DNA from: Neogemmobacter tilapiae
Lineage (GTDB): Bacteria; Pseudomonadota; Alphaproteobacteria; Rhodobacterales; Rhodobacteraceae
NCBI RefSeq assembly: GCF_014652215.1
Contig: NZ_BMYJ01000002.1
Location: 186,001-250,000 of the forward strand
Direction: 5' to 3'
DNA: 64,000 bases
The notes under the pieces are model-generated. The model was not told where the DNA came from and did not search any database. It was given only the letters and a program-made list of their open reading frames with translations. Both the position numbers and the translations under genes were made by a program. Below, in pieces: positions 1-9,778 of the stretch. The first letter of the stretch is position 1. Each line of letters starts with the position of its first letter.

Positions 1-707
1 CGGGCCACGCTTTGATCATCGTGGATCAGATCATTGCGGATTTCCAGCATCGCATGGGGCAGGCCATAGGGCGTTGCCTGCAATTTCAGCGTATGGGTAA
101 CCCCATCGCCTGCGGAATAGGGTTCGTTCAGCCCGGTGCGCAGGCCTGTCGATGCGGCGGCCTTGACGATGGCGCGGGCGAGGCTGGGGTCGTCATCATG
201 GATCACGCCGAATTCCACCTCGCGCCTTTTGCCGAAATAGAGGGGGGTAAAGGAATGGACGGTCACAAGCACCGGATCCAGCCCAAGGGCCATGCGTTCA
301 GCCAGCAGATCATGCAGCGCCGTGTGGAAGGGCAGATAGATCGCCCGCATCCGCGCGGCGCGTTCCTGCGCGCTGATGGTGGCATTGCCCGGCACATCGT
401 GGATTTCCGACCGCGCGGGCATGGCCCCGGCGCTAAAGGGCGGGCGGTTCAGATCATAGATCAACCGGCTGACCGGCGCATGAACCAGCGGCGCTTTCAG
501 CGATGCCGACAAACGCCGCGACAGGGCCAAGGCCCCCGGATCCCAGGCGATATGGGCGAGCCGTTGTTCAGCACTCAGCCCCAGATCGCCCCAGCCTGCG
601 GGAAAATGGTTCGAGGCATGTTCACAGCACAACACAATGCGGCCCGTGCCGCCCCGGTTTTCCACCGTTGCGGGAAAAGTCTCGCCCTTGTCTGCCATCT
701 GCGCCAT
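1..707 (-). CDS. N-formylglutamate amidohydrolase family protein (3' end outside the window)
   Basis: The reverse strand encodes at least 235 residues starting MAQMADKGETFPATVENRGG, followed by the family signature C-C-E-H-A-S-N-H-F, then S-R-L-I-Y-D-L-N-R and a conserved T-V-H-S-F-T-P segment. These are hallmarks of the FGase family, zinc-type hydrolases that release formate from N-formylglutamate at the end of one histidine degradation route, or act on related N-formyl amino acids. The ATG at 707 has an AGGGGG Shine-Dalgarno 5-6 bases upstream. The stop codon lies left of position 1, so the protein is incomplete here. It is divergent from an RpiR-family regulator, which may control it (inference). 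No hut genes are visible, so the true substrate is open. Confidence 0.88.
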   Translation of the reverse strand, partial: MAQMADKGETFPATVENRGGTGRIVLCCEHASNHFPAGWGDLGLSAEQRLAHIAWDPGALALSRRLSASLKAPLVHAPVSRLIYDLNRPPFSAGAMPARSEIHDVPGNATISAQERAARMRAIYLPFHTALHDLLAERMALGLDPVLVTVHSFTPLYFGKRREVEFGVIHDDDPSLARAIVKAAASTGLRTGLNEPYSAGDGVTHTLKLQATPYGLPHAMLEIRNDLIHDDQSVA

Positions 708-812
708 GCTGCCCCCTGAACGCCAGCGTCCCAACCATGGGGCATTCTGTCAAGATATTTTCTTTGATGGAATCTCTGTTACGATGTTTACTAAGGGCAA
801 GGGGGGAACACC
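708..812. promoter_or_regulatory. Divergent intergenic region between FGase and RpiR genes
   Basis: This 105-base gap separates two divergent starts and must hold both promoters. It is locally AT-rich between about 745 and 795, unlike the flanking genes. I see an imperfect AT-rich symmetry around 755-775 but no perfect operator, and no promoter box that I would assign with confidence. Confidence 0.4.
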
Positions 813-1685
813 ATGGTTCGCGCCACCACCACCGTCGATGAGCGTCTTCGGGCGGGGCTTCCCAGCCTGACACGGGCGGAACGCCAACTGGCCTCGCGCA
901 TTCTGGATCAGTATCCGGTGGCGGCGTTGGGGTCGATCACGGCCTTGGCCAAGACAGCGGCGGTGTCGACGCCGACCGTCGTGCGGTTGGTGCAGAAACT
1001 GGGGTTCAAGGGCTATCCGGATTTCCAGAATTCGATCCGGGCCGAAGTGGAATCGATGCTGGTGTCGCCCTTGGCCAAGCATGACCGCTGGGCGGCGGCG
1101 GCCCCGGACACGCATATTCTGAACCGCTTTGCCGATACGGTGCTGTCAAACCTGACCTCGACGCTGGCGCAGATCGACCATGCGGAATTTGATGCGATTG
1201 CGGCGCTTTTGGCGGATGAAAAGCGGCAGGTCTTTGCGATGGGCGGGCGGATCACCCATGCGATGGCGGATTATTTCGTGACGCTGATGCTGGCGGTGCG
1301 GGCGGATGTGCGGCTGTTGCCCAACCTGTCGAATGCCTGGCCGGTGGCGCTGATCGACATGAAGCCGGGGGATGTGCTGCTGGTCTTTGACATTCGGCGC
1401 TATGAGAATTCGGTGCTGCAACTGGTGGAAATGGCGAAGGAACAGGGGGCGGAGGTGATCCTGATCACCGACCCGTGGATTTCGCCCGCCGCGACCCATG
1501 CGCGCCACCGCTTGATTGCGCAGATCGAGGCCCCCTCGGCCTGGGACAGTATGGTGAGCATCACGGTGCTGGTGGAGACTTTGCTGGCAGCGGTGCAGGA
1601 TTTGCGCTGGGACAAGACGGCGGAACGGATGCAGCGTTTGGAAGACCTGTTCGCGCGCACAAGGTTTTTCCGCAAGCATCGGTGA
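813..1685 (+). CDS. MurR/RpiR family transcriptional regulator
   Basis: The 290-residue product has the RpiR layout: an N-terminal helix-turn-helix of about 80 residues (L-T-R-A-E-R-Q-L-A-S then S-T-P-T-V-V-R-L-V-Q-K-L-G-F-K-G-Y), a linker, and a C-terminal SIS sugar-phosphate/ligand-binding domain from about residue 120 (A-M-G-G-R-I-T-H-A-M-A-D-Y, and D-V-L-L-V-F-D-I-R-R-Y). RpiR proteins are cytoplasmic regulators that sense phosphorylated sugars or other small metabolites. The start at 813 follows AAGGGGGG about 8 bases upstream. It is transcribed away from the FGase gene, which is the most likely target besides autoregulation (inference). The ligand cannot be told from sequence. Confidence 0.9.
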   Translation: MVRATTTVDERLRAGLPSLTRAERQLASRILDQYPVAALGSITALAKTAAVSTPTVVRLVQKLGFKGYPDFQNSIRAEVESMLVSPLAKHDRWAAAAPDTHILNRFADTVLSNLTSTLAQIDHAEFDAIAALLADEKRQVFAMGGRITHAMADYFVTLMLAVRADVRLLPNLSNAWPVALIDMKPGDVLLVFDIRRYENSVLQLVEMAKEQGAEVILITDPWISPAATHARHRLIAQIEAPSAWDSMVSITVLVETLLAAVQDLRWDKTAERMQRLEDLFARTRFFRKHR

Positions 1686-1741
1686 TCGGGCGGCATGGCC
1701 TGCGGCCATCGGTCTATCGTGGCCTTCGCCTTGCTGCGGCA

Positions 1742-1788
1742 GGGGGGCAGCCGCCCCCCGCGCTGCGCGCCCCCCCCGGGGATATTTT
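1742..1788. terminator. GC-rich hairpin with T tract between convergent genes
   Basis: A perfect 7-bp stem GGGGGGC/GCCCCCC (1742-1748 and 1753-1759, loop AGCC) is followed by a C-rich run and GGGGATATTTTT ending at 1788. It sits between the stops of the RpiR gene and the convergent reductase gene and probably terminates the former. This arrangement is a common intergenic pattern in Rhodobacteraceae. Confidence 0.55.
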
Positions 1789-1804
1789 TGAAGAAAAGAT
1801 CGGA

Positions 1805-2740
1805 TCAGTAGCCCCTTGTGCGATCCACCAGATGCAGGGGGGCCTCGCCCCTTTCGACGCGGGCGATGTTTTCCGCGACAATGCGGGCGGCGCTGGGGGC
1901 GCGGGTATCGGCGGCGATATGGGGGGTGACGGTGACGCGGGGATGCGCCCAGAAGGGATGGTCGGCGGGCAGGGGTTCGACGCGGAAGACGTCGAGTGTC
2001 GCATGGGCAACGGTGCCATCGGCCAAGGCCGACAAGAGAGCGGCATCGTCGATCAGCGCGCCACGACCGGGGTTCAGTATGACCATCCCCCGTTTCATCA
2101 GCGCAAAGGCGCGGGCGTTCAGGATGTTTTCGGTTTCCGGCGTTTTCGGCAGCAGCAGGACCAGCATATCCGCCTGATGCAATATCCGGTCCAGCCCTTC
2201 GGCGCCGTGCAGGCAGGTCAACCCTTCAAGCCGCTTTTCTGTCCGGCTCCACCCTGTCACGCGGAAGTTTAGCCCTTGCAAGGCGCGGGCTGAGGCCGCC
2301 CCCAAAGCCCCCATGCCCAGAATGCCGATGTGCCGGTCGCGGGCGAGGGGGGGGGGGCTGTGGTCCCAGATATGGGTGGGATTCACGATATGCCGGTCCA
2401 TCCCCAGATGATGTCGCAGCACATGGCCCGTCACCCATTCGACCATACCTTCGGACAGACCCTGATCCACCATCCGTGCCAAGGGTTGTGTCAGGCTGGC
2501 ATTGCCCACGATGCGTTCCACCCCGGCCCAAAGGCTTTGCACCAGTTTGACGCGGGTGAGCGGCGCGAAATCATCGACATCCCCACCCGGCGCATAGATA
2601 ATGTAATCGACCGTGGCAGGGTCGGCGGGCGGCGTGGCCGAAAGGCGGACGTCGAGCCCGGCGGCGCGAAAGGCCTCGTCCAAGGGCAAGGCATAGTCCG
2701 GCCAATTGTGGGAACCGGCGGCAAACCAGATGTTCAGCAT
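1805..2740 (-). CDS. ghrA: D-2-hydroxyacid dehydrogenase, glyoxylate/hydroxypyruvate reductase A type
   Basis: The 311-residue protein starts MLNIWFAAGSHNWPDYALPL and has the NAD(P)-binding glycine motif I-G-I-L-G-M-G-A-L-G, the catalytic Arg in N-P-G-R-G-A-L-I-D, the Glu in D-V-F-R-V-E-P-L-P and the His in V-T-P-H-I-A. This fits the GhrA branch, which reduces glyoxylate and hydroxypyruvate to glycolate and glycerate in the cytoplasm. An upstream extension of the same frame exists, but the ATG at 2740 overlaps the rodA stop by one base (TGATG), the normal coupling arrangement, so I use it. It is the last gene of the mre/mrd operon, an unrelated passenger. Confidence 0.88.
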   Translation of the reverse strand: MLNIWFAAGSHNWPDYALPLDEAFRAAGLDVRLSATPPADPATVDYIIYAPGGDVDDFAPLTRVKLVQSLWAGVERIVGNASLTQPLARMVDQGLSEGMVEWVTGHVLRHHLGMDRHIVNPTHIWDHSPPPLARDRHIGILGMGALGAASARALQGLNFRVTGWSRTEKRLEGLTCLHGAEGLDRILHQADMLVLLLPKTPETENILNARAFALMKRGMVILNPGRGALIDDAALLSALADGTVAHATLDVFRVEPLPADHPFWAHPRVTVTPHIAADTRAPSAARIVAENIARVERGEAPLHLVDRTRGY

Positions 2741-3879
2741 CAACGCAACCTGTGGATATGGGCGCTTTGGACAAGGCCGAAGGCCACCATCAGCACCATG
2801 ACGACCGACCCGCCATAAGACAGGAAGGGCAGGGGAATCCCCACCACCGGCGCCATGCCCATCACCATCGACAGGTTCACCGCCAGATAGAAGAAAAAGT
2901 TGGCGGCGACGCCAAGGATCAGCAGTTGGGAAAAACGGTCCCGGTTCTGAAGCGCGCTGATCACGCAAAAGGCGATGATCAGCCCGTAAAGCATCAGCAG
3001 CGAAAAGGCCCCGACAAAGCCGAATTCCTCGGCCAGGGTGGTAAAGATGAAATCGGTGTGTTTTTCCGGCAGAAAGTTCAGCTGCGACTGGGTGCCCTGC
3101 ATGAACCCCTTGCCGCCCCATCCGCCGGACCCCAAGGCGATCTTGGCCTGAATGATGTTATAGCCTGCGCCCAACGGATCGGCCTCGGGGTTCAGGAAGG
3201 TGTCGATCCTTGCATATTGATAGTCATGCAGGAACTGCCAGGGCGTTCCCCGCGTTTCAAAGACAGCGGCAATGGCGGAACCGGCCAGCCCCAGCACCGC
3301 CCCGAAATACCACAGGCTGACCCCGGCACAGAACATCACGGCCGCCCCGATCAGCAGAAGCAAAAGCGATGTCCCAAGGTTTGGCTGCATCAGCACCAGA
3401 ACGACGGGCAGGACGATGAGGATCACCGGCAGAAGAACCCACAGGGGCCTCGACACCTTTTTCGGATCAAGCCAGTCGTAATAGGCCGCCAGCAGCATCA
3501 CCAGCGTCACCTTCATCATTTCCGAAGGTTGCAACCGGATGAAACCCAGATCAATCCAGCGCTGTGCGCCCATGCCGACATGGCCGAAAAACTCGACGTA
3601 AAGCAGCAGCAGCATCGCCACGCCATAGGCCAGCACCGACATGTTCTTCCAGAACCAGATCGGCACGAAGGCCACAAAGAACATCAGGAACAGCCCCGCG
3701 CCAAAGCGCGTCATCTGCGGTTCGGCCCACAAATCCGCCCGCCCGCCCGACACGGAATACAGCATCAGCCAGCCGACCGAGGCCACGGCACAGATCAGCA
3801 GCACCAGCGCCCAATGCAGATGCAGCGCCTTGCGCAGGCCGGTGGGGGCCGATTTGATGCGGTATTCCAGAAAACTCAT
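2740..3879 (-). CDS. rodA: Rod shape-determining protein RodA, SEDS peptidoglycan glycosyltransferase
   Basis: The 379-residue polytopic membrane protein shows SEDS family signatures: the Q-R-W-I-D-L-G motif near residue 107, R-L-Q-P-S-E-M-M-K, M-Q-P-N-L-G-T-S, and the C-terminal G-I-P-L-P-F-L-S-Y-G-G-S. RodA polymerises lipid II into glycan strands as partner of PBP2 during sidewall elongation. It starts 3 bases after the mrdA stop, and its own stop overlaps the next start, so the genes are cotranscribed and probably translationally coupled. Length is normal for the family. Confidence 0.96.
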   Translation of the reverse strand: MSFLEYRIKSAPTGLRKALHLHWALVLLICAVASVGWLMLYSVSGGRADLWAEPQMTRFGAGLFLMFFVAFVPIWFWKNMSVLAYGVAMLLLLYVEFFGHVGMGAQRWIDLGFIRLQPSEMMKVTLVMLLAAYYDWLDPKKVSRPLWVLLPVILIVLPVVLVLMQPNLGTSLLLLLIGAAVMFCAGVSLWYFGAVLGLAGSAIAAVFETRGTPWQFLHDYQYARIDTFLNPEADPLGAGYNIIQAKIALGSGGWGGKGFMQGTQSQLNFLPEKHTDFIFTTLAEEFGFVGAFSLLMLYGLIIAFCVISALQNRDRFSQLLILGVAANFFFYLAVNLSMVMGMAPVVGIPLPFLSYGGSVVMVLMVAFGLVQSAHIHRLR

Positions 3880-3882
3880 GCC

Positions 3883-5817
3883 TTACGCCCGCGAAGGTTT
3901 CGGCCCCTCGGGCCCAAAGGCGCGCAGGGGCATGTCGTTGAACTGGCTTTCGATGCGGTTGCGCTGATCGGCGGGATAGGCCGAAAGCGGCGGGATCCCC
4001 CCCGTCAGGCAGCGCAGCAGGATGTCGCGCCCGATGGGGGCCGCGGCCAGCGATCCGCCGCCGCCATGTTCCACGACGATGGAAACGGCATAGCGCGGAT
4101 TGTCATAGGGTGCATAGCAGACGAACAGCGCATGGTCGCGCAAACGCCAAGGCAGGCTGTCGTTCGCAGCCACCGCCTCGCCCTGATTGTAGTTGCGCAC
4201 CTGCGCCGTGCCGGTTTTGCCCGCCATCAGCATGGTTTCATCGACGATGCGGCTGCGTTTCGCGGTGCCGCGTTCGGCGTTCATCACGTCGAACATGCCC
4301 GCCCGCACCGCCGCCAGATGCGTCATGTCGATGTCCAGCGCCGGGGCAGGGTCGATGGGCAGGGTCTGGTTGCCCACCCGGTGGATCAGCCGGGGCTTGA
4401 CCGCTGTGCCGCTGGCGATCCGCGCCGTCATCAGCGCCAGTTGCAAGGGTGTGGTCAGCACATAACCCTGCCCGATCGAGGCGTTGATCGTGTCGCCGAC
4501 GCGCCAGTCTTCCTTGTATTTTTCCTGCTTCCACGCCTTGTCGGGCATGATGCCCGCCCCGATGGCCGACATCGGCAGGTCGGGCCTTTCGCCCAAACCC
4601 AGTTTGCGGCCCATGGCGGCGATGTTGTCGATGCCCACCTCTTGCGCCAGTTCATAGAAATAGACGTCGCAGCTTTCCATCAAGGCGCGCGAAAGGTTCA
4701 CCGCGCCGTGGCCGCCATGGTTCCAGCAGCGGAAACGCCGGTCACCAAATTCGATATAGCCGGGGCAGCGGATGGTGCGCTTTTCATCGGCCACGCCCGC
4801 CGCCATCGCCGCCAAGGCCGTCACCATCTTAAAGGTCGAACCGGGCGGATAGGCCCCCTGCACGGTCTTGTTCGCCAAGGGCGTATGATCATTTTCCGTC
4901 AGTGCCGTATAGTCTCGCGTGCTGATCCCCCGCACAAACAGGTTCGGATCGAAGGAGGGGGCCGAGGCGATGGCCAGAATGTCGCCCGTCTGCACATCCA
5001 TCGCCACGGCAGCGGCGCTTTCCTCGCCCAAGCGCACTTGGGCAAAGTTCTGGATGCCTGCGTCGATGGTCAGGCGGATGTCGTCGCCCGGCTGGCCCTC
5101 CACGCGGTCCAGCTCGCGCATGACGCGGCCGACATGGTTCACCTCGATCCGCTTTTGCCCCGCCTTGCCGCGCAGGGTGTCTTCGACCCAGCGTTCGACC
5201 CCGATCTTGCCGATCTGGAATTTCGGAATTTGCAGCAGTGGGTCGGGGTTTTCCAGTTCCGCCAGATCCCTCTCACTGACCGGCCCGACATAGCCCACCA
5301 CATGCGCGAAATCGCGGTCCAGCGGATAGACCCGCGACAGGCCCACCTCGGGCGTCACTCCGGGCAGGGTCGGGCCGTTCACCGCGATCTTGGAAAACTC
5401 TTCCCATTCCAGCCGGTCGGCCACCGTGATTGGCACGAAAGGCGATACCGCCTTGGCCTCGGCCACCACCTCGGCCACATCCTCATCCGCCAGCGGGATC
5501 AGCGCCTGCAAACGGTGCAGCACCTGTTCCATGTCGCCCGCATCTTCCCGCGTAATCACCACGCGGTAATTCTGTTCATTGCCCGCGATCAGCACGCCGT
5601 TGCGGTCAAGGATCTGTCCCCGCGACGGTGGGATCAGGCGGATGTTGATCCGGTTTTCCTCGGCCAAAAGCTGGAATTTTTCGGCCTGATCGACCTGAAG
5701 ATAGCGCATCCGCGCGCCCAGCACAGCGACAAAGGCCGTCATCGCCCCGCCCATCAGCAGGGCCCGCCGGTTCACCCGCCTTGCGCTTTCCTCGCTGTCT
5801 CTGGCCGTCCGTCTCAT
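3883..5817 (-). CDS. mrdA: Penicillin-binding protein 2, elongasome transpeptidase
   Basis: The 644-residue protein has a short cytoplasmic N terminus, one membrane anchor near residues 18-40, a dimerisation (pedestal) region, and a transpeptidase domain with the catalytic Ser in P-G-S-T-F-K (Ser about 327), an E-S-C-D-V-Y-F motif and K-T-G-T-A-Q (Lys about 534). PBP2 crosslinks new peptidoglycan in the periplasm together with RodA. The start overlaps the mreD stop by 4 bases (ATGA). Order mreC-mreD-mrdA-rodA is conserved across alphaproteobacteria. Confidence 0.96.
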   Translation of the reverse strand: MRRTARDSEESARRVNRRALLMGGAMTAFVAVLGARMRYLQVDQAEKFQLLAEENRINIRLIPPSRGQILDRNGVLIAGNEQNYRVVITREDAGDMEQVLHRLQALIPLADEDVAEVVAEAKAVSPFVPITVADRLEWEEFSKIAVNGPTLPGVTPEVGLSRVYPLDRDFAHVVGYVGPVSERDLAELENPDPLLQIPKFQIGKIGVERWVEDTLRGKAGQKRIEVNHVGRVMRELDRVEGQPGDDIRLTIDAGIQNFAQVRLGEESAAAVAMDVQTGDILAIASAPSFDPNLFVRGISTRDYTALTENDHTPLANKTVQGAYPPGSTFKMVTALAAMAAGVADEKRTIRCPGYIEFGDRRFRCWNHGGHGAVNLSRALMESCDVYFYELAQEVGIDNIAAMGRKLGLGERPDLPMSAIGAGIMPDKAWKQEKYKEDWRVGDTINASIGQGYVLTTPLQLALMTARIASGTAVKPRLIHRVGNQTLPIDPAPALDIDMTHLAAVRAGMFDVMNAERGTAKRSRIVDETMLMAGKTGTAQVRNYNQGEAVAANDSLPWRLRDHALFVCYAPYDNPRYAVSIVVEHGGGGSLAAAPIGRDILLRCLTGGIPPLSAYPADQRNRIESQFNDMPLRAFGPEGPKPSRA

Positions 5818-6353
5818 AGCCTGCGCCCCCGCGCATCCACCTCGCCCGCTGCGGGCTTATGCACACCCAAAACATGGCGGCTGATCCAGGCCATCACCGG
5901 ATAGGCCAGAATCGTCGCCCCCATCTGGATCATGGCATATCCGAATCCGGGCTGCGGCATCAGGGTCAGGATGAACACAAATCTGTAAACCAGCAACAAG
6001 GCGAGCATTGCCAGCGCCGCCTGAAACCATTCCACGGCGAAATTCAGCTCGCGCATCAGCGCCGCACGGCCCCGCAGGAATTCGCTGGCCACCACCACCA
6101 GCGCCGTCCACAGGCCCGGCGGGCGTTGCAGCAGCATATCCTCCATCAAAATCACCCCGGCGATCAGCCAGACCGGCACATATTCGGGCCTGCGGACAAC
6201 CCAAGCCAAGACCAGACAAAGCATCAAATCCGGCCCCGGCCATTGGCCTGCGACCGAGCCCAAGGGCAACAGCCGCAGGTAGAACAGAAAAATGGCCACG
6301 AAAACAAAGACCACCCGGCGGAACCACAGGTCGGCCAACGGCCCCCTAACCAT
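5814..6353 (-). CDS. mreD: Rod shape-determining protein MreD
   Basis: A 179-residue hydrophobic protein with about five membrane segments, lying between mreC and mrdA. MreD is a small integral membrane component of the elongasome that binds MreC. I choose the ATG at 6353 (MVRGPLADLW) because GAGGCGG lies 8-10 bases upstream, while the in-frame ATG at 6368 lacks a ribosome site. The start then overlaps the mreC stop by 8 bases. MreD sequences diverge strongly, so the call relies on size, topology and position. Confidence 0.85.
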   Translation of the reverse strand: MVRGPLADLWFRRVVFVFVAIFLFYLRLLPLGSVAGQWPGPDLMLCLVLAWVVRRPEYVPVWLIAGVILMEDMLLQRPPGLWTALVVVASEFLRGRAALMRELNFAVEWFQAALAMLALLLVYRFVFILTLMPQPGFGYAMIQMGATILAYPVMAWISRHVLGVHKPAAGEVDARGRRL

Positions 6354-7269
6354 TGTCTGCCGCCTCATCAGCCGTGGGCAGCATCGGTCCCTGTTTGGGC
6401 GGCAAGGGCAAGGGCGGGGCGATCAGCCCGCCCGGATCGGTGATCGGGATCAGTTCATGGCTGCGCAGCACCCGCAGGAATTCCAGCCGCCCATAGTCTG
6501 CCGAAAGCCGCGCCCGCAGGCGTTTGTCCGGCCCCTCAATCACCGCGCCGACCAAAAGACCCGCCGGAAACACCGCCCCATCGCCCGAGGTCAGAACCTG
6601 ATCGCCCGCCCGCACCAGATCGGGCTTTTCCAGAAATTCCAGCACCGGATCGGGTGAATTGTCGCCTGTCAGCATGGCGCGCTGGCCTGAAGGCTGCACC
6701 ACCACCGGAATCCGGCTGTTGGAATCGGTCAGCAGGATCACGCGAGAGGTGCGTTCCCCCACGCCCGAAATACGGCCCACCAGACCCAGCCCATCCATAG
6801 CAGCCCAGCCGTCCCGGATGCCGTCCCGCGCCCCCACGTTCAGCAGGACGGATTGTCGAAAGGGCGAACCGGAATCGATGATCACCACACCCGTCACATG
6901 GGTCAGGGCCGAATCGAGCCGCACTTGATTAAGCTCCAGCAGACGGGCGTTCTGCTGTTCCAATTGCAGCGCCGCCTCTTTCCAGACCTTCATCTTTTGC
7001 AGCTCGCGCCGCAGTTCCTGATTTTGGGCGTAAAGCGCAGTATAGCTTTCAAAGGCCCCAATCATATCGGCGGCCTTGGTCACCGGCACAAAGGCCCATT
7101 CGAAACTGGGCACGAAGGTATCAACCAAGGATGTGCGGATGCGTTCGACCCTTGGGCTGTCGATGCGCCAAAGCAGGAACAGCGCGAACAGGAACAGCAC
7201 CAGAAGACCCACCCCGATGCGGCGCAGGGGGCGGTAGAATTCTTCGGGTGATGTGCCTTTGCGTGCCAT
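6346..7269 (-). CDS. mreC: Rod shape-determining protein MreC
   Basis: The 307-residue protein has an N-terminal membrane helix (residues about 17-33), a coiled-coil stretch (about 75-110, Q-N-Q-E-L-R-R-E-L-Q-K-M) and the periplasmic beta domain with the conserved G-V-V-I-I-D-S-G-S-P-F-R-Q-S and L-L-T-D-S-N-S-R-I-P-V. MreC is the periplasmic scaffold that activates PBP2-RodA. The C terminus is proline-rich (P-P-L-P-L-P-P-K-Q-G-P), as often seen in Rhodobacterales. It starts 17 bases after mreB. Confidence 0.95.
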   Translation of the reverse strand: MARKGTSPEEFYRPLRRIGVGLLVLFLFALFLLWRIDSPRVERIRTSLVDTFVPSFEWAFVPVTKAADMIGAFESYTALYAQNQELRRELQKMKVWKEAALQLEQQNARLLELNQVRLDSALTHVTGVVIIDSGSPFRQSVLLNVGARDGIRDGWAAMDGLGLVGRISGVGERTSRVILLTDSNSRIPVVVQPSGQRAMLTGDNSPDPVLEFLEKPDLVRAGDQVLTSGDGAVFPAGLLVGAVIEGPDKRLRARLSADYGRLEFLRVLRSHELIPITDPGGLIAPPLPLPPKQGPMLPTADEAADNG

Positions 7270-7286
7270 GACGCTGGCCCCCGGCC

Positions 7287-8628
<1,342 letters not shown>

Positions 8629-9774
8629 TCAACGGCGCTTGTCGCGCCGCAGCGGATAGAGAAACTGTGACCAATAGCCCTTGGGAACCGGGTTGCCCTT
8701 GATGCCATAGCCGCTGGGCCATTTGTCTTGGGGCAGGTGATAGGTGCCAAAAAGCCGATCCAGCAGGGGAAAGTGGATCGAAAAGTTCACGTCAATCGCC
8801 TCACGTTCGATGCCGTGGTGCCAATGGTGAAAGCGCGGTGTCGCCAGAAAGCGACCCAGCCACGAAGGCTCGCCCCGCAGGTTGGAATGCAGGACCGAGG
8901 AATAGACATAGACGATCAGGATATAGGCATGCAGGGCCGCCTCAGAAAAGCCCAGCACGAACATGGGCGTCGCGGTCACGGCGCGCAGAATGATCACCTC
9001 AAAGAAATGCATCCGGGCCCCGGCGATCCAATCCATCGTTTCGGCGGAATGGTGGACGGCGTGAAAACGCCAAAGCGCTGGGATGCGGTGAAAGGCGCGG
9101 TGCAGCCAGTATTGCACAAAGTCGGTCAGGATCATGATTTCGATGATCTGAAGCCAAAGTGGTTGACTGCCCAGAAAAGACTGGACCGACGACAGATCGG
9201 TGGTGGAACGGATCAGGCCAGAGGGCGCGAGGGTCATGTAGGACAGCACCTGCACCATCATGGAACTGACCAGATAATAGAACAGATCCTCGCGCCATTC
9301 GGTGCGAAAGACGGTCTGGTCGGGGCGATGGGGGAACAGGCGTTCCAAGGGGATGAAGATAAAGCCCAGGAACACAAGGTTCAGGATGAAGAAGTCGAGC
9401 CCGAAAAAGACGCCGCCGTTCGCGAAGCCACTGGTTTCGGGGAAAACCACGCCAATCAGGCTGGCCGTCAGGGCGACGGCGACAGTGGTCAGGCCCAACA
9501 CCCGATTGGGGCGCAGGGCCAGCGACAGGGTGGCCAGACCAAAGGCCAGAACCAGCAAGCCGATGATCACAAAGCGAAACCAGCCCATCAGCAGAACGGC
9601 CTGCAATTCTGGCGTAGAAAGCTGACCGGGGAATTTCAGGCTGATGACCAAGGCCAGGCCAGCGATCGCGCTGGCCAAGCCCAAAGTTCCGGCGATCCAT
9701 CCTGTGCCGAACTGCCTTTCCGCGCGGGGAGATTGCAATTCGGCCCTAAGCTTTTGACGGATCTGCCGGACCAT
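8629..9774 (-). CDS. Sterol desaturase/fatty acid hydroxylase family membrane protein
   Basis: A 381-residue protein with several N-terminal membrane helices and the histidine clusters of the di-iron hydroxylase superfamily: H-R-A-F-H (about residues 225-229), H-A-V-H-H-S-A-E soon after, and H-H-W-H-H-G near residue 315. Members insert oxygen or double bonds into lipids (sterols, sphingolipids, carotenoids, ornithine lipids); the substrate here is unknown. The ATG at 9774 lies 4 bases after the leuA stop, with GGGG upstream; a longer in-frame start would overlap leuA. The about 150-residue membrane extension before the catalytic region is longer than in minimal members. It is probably cotranscribed with leuA. 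Confidence 0.85.
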   Translation of the reverse strand: MVRQIRQKLRAELQSPRAERQFGTGWIAGTLGLASAIAGLALVISLKFPGQLSTPELQAVLLMGWFRFVIIGLLVLAFGLATLSLALRPNRVLGLTTVAVALTASLIGVVFPETSGFANGGVFFGLDFFILNLVFLGFIFIPLERLFPHRPDQTVFRTEWREDLFYYLVSSMMVQVLSYMTLAPSGLIRSTTDLSSVQSFLGSQPLWLQIIEIMILTDFVQYWLHRAFHRIPALWRFHAVHHSAETMDWIAGARMHFFEVIILRAVTATPMFVLGFSEAALHAYILIVYVYSSVLHSNLRGEPSWLGRFLATPRFHHWHHGIEREAIDVNFSIHFPLLDRLFGTYHLPQDKWPSGYGIKGNPVPKGYWSQFLYPLRRDKRR

Positions 9775-9778
9775 GCTG

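Noticed and set aside
2752-5904. A 1,050-codon open frame on the + strand opposite rodA and mrdA
   Set aside because: It is antisense to two well-conserved genes, is composed of His/Arg/Gln-rich low-complexity sequence typical of high-GC shadow frames, and has no family match.
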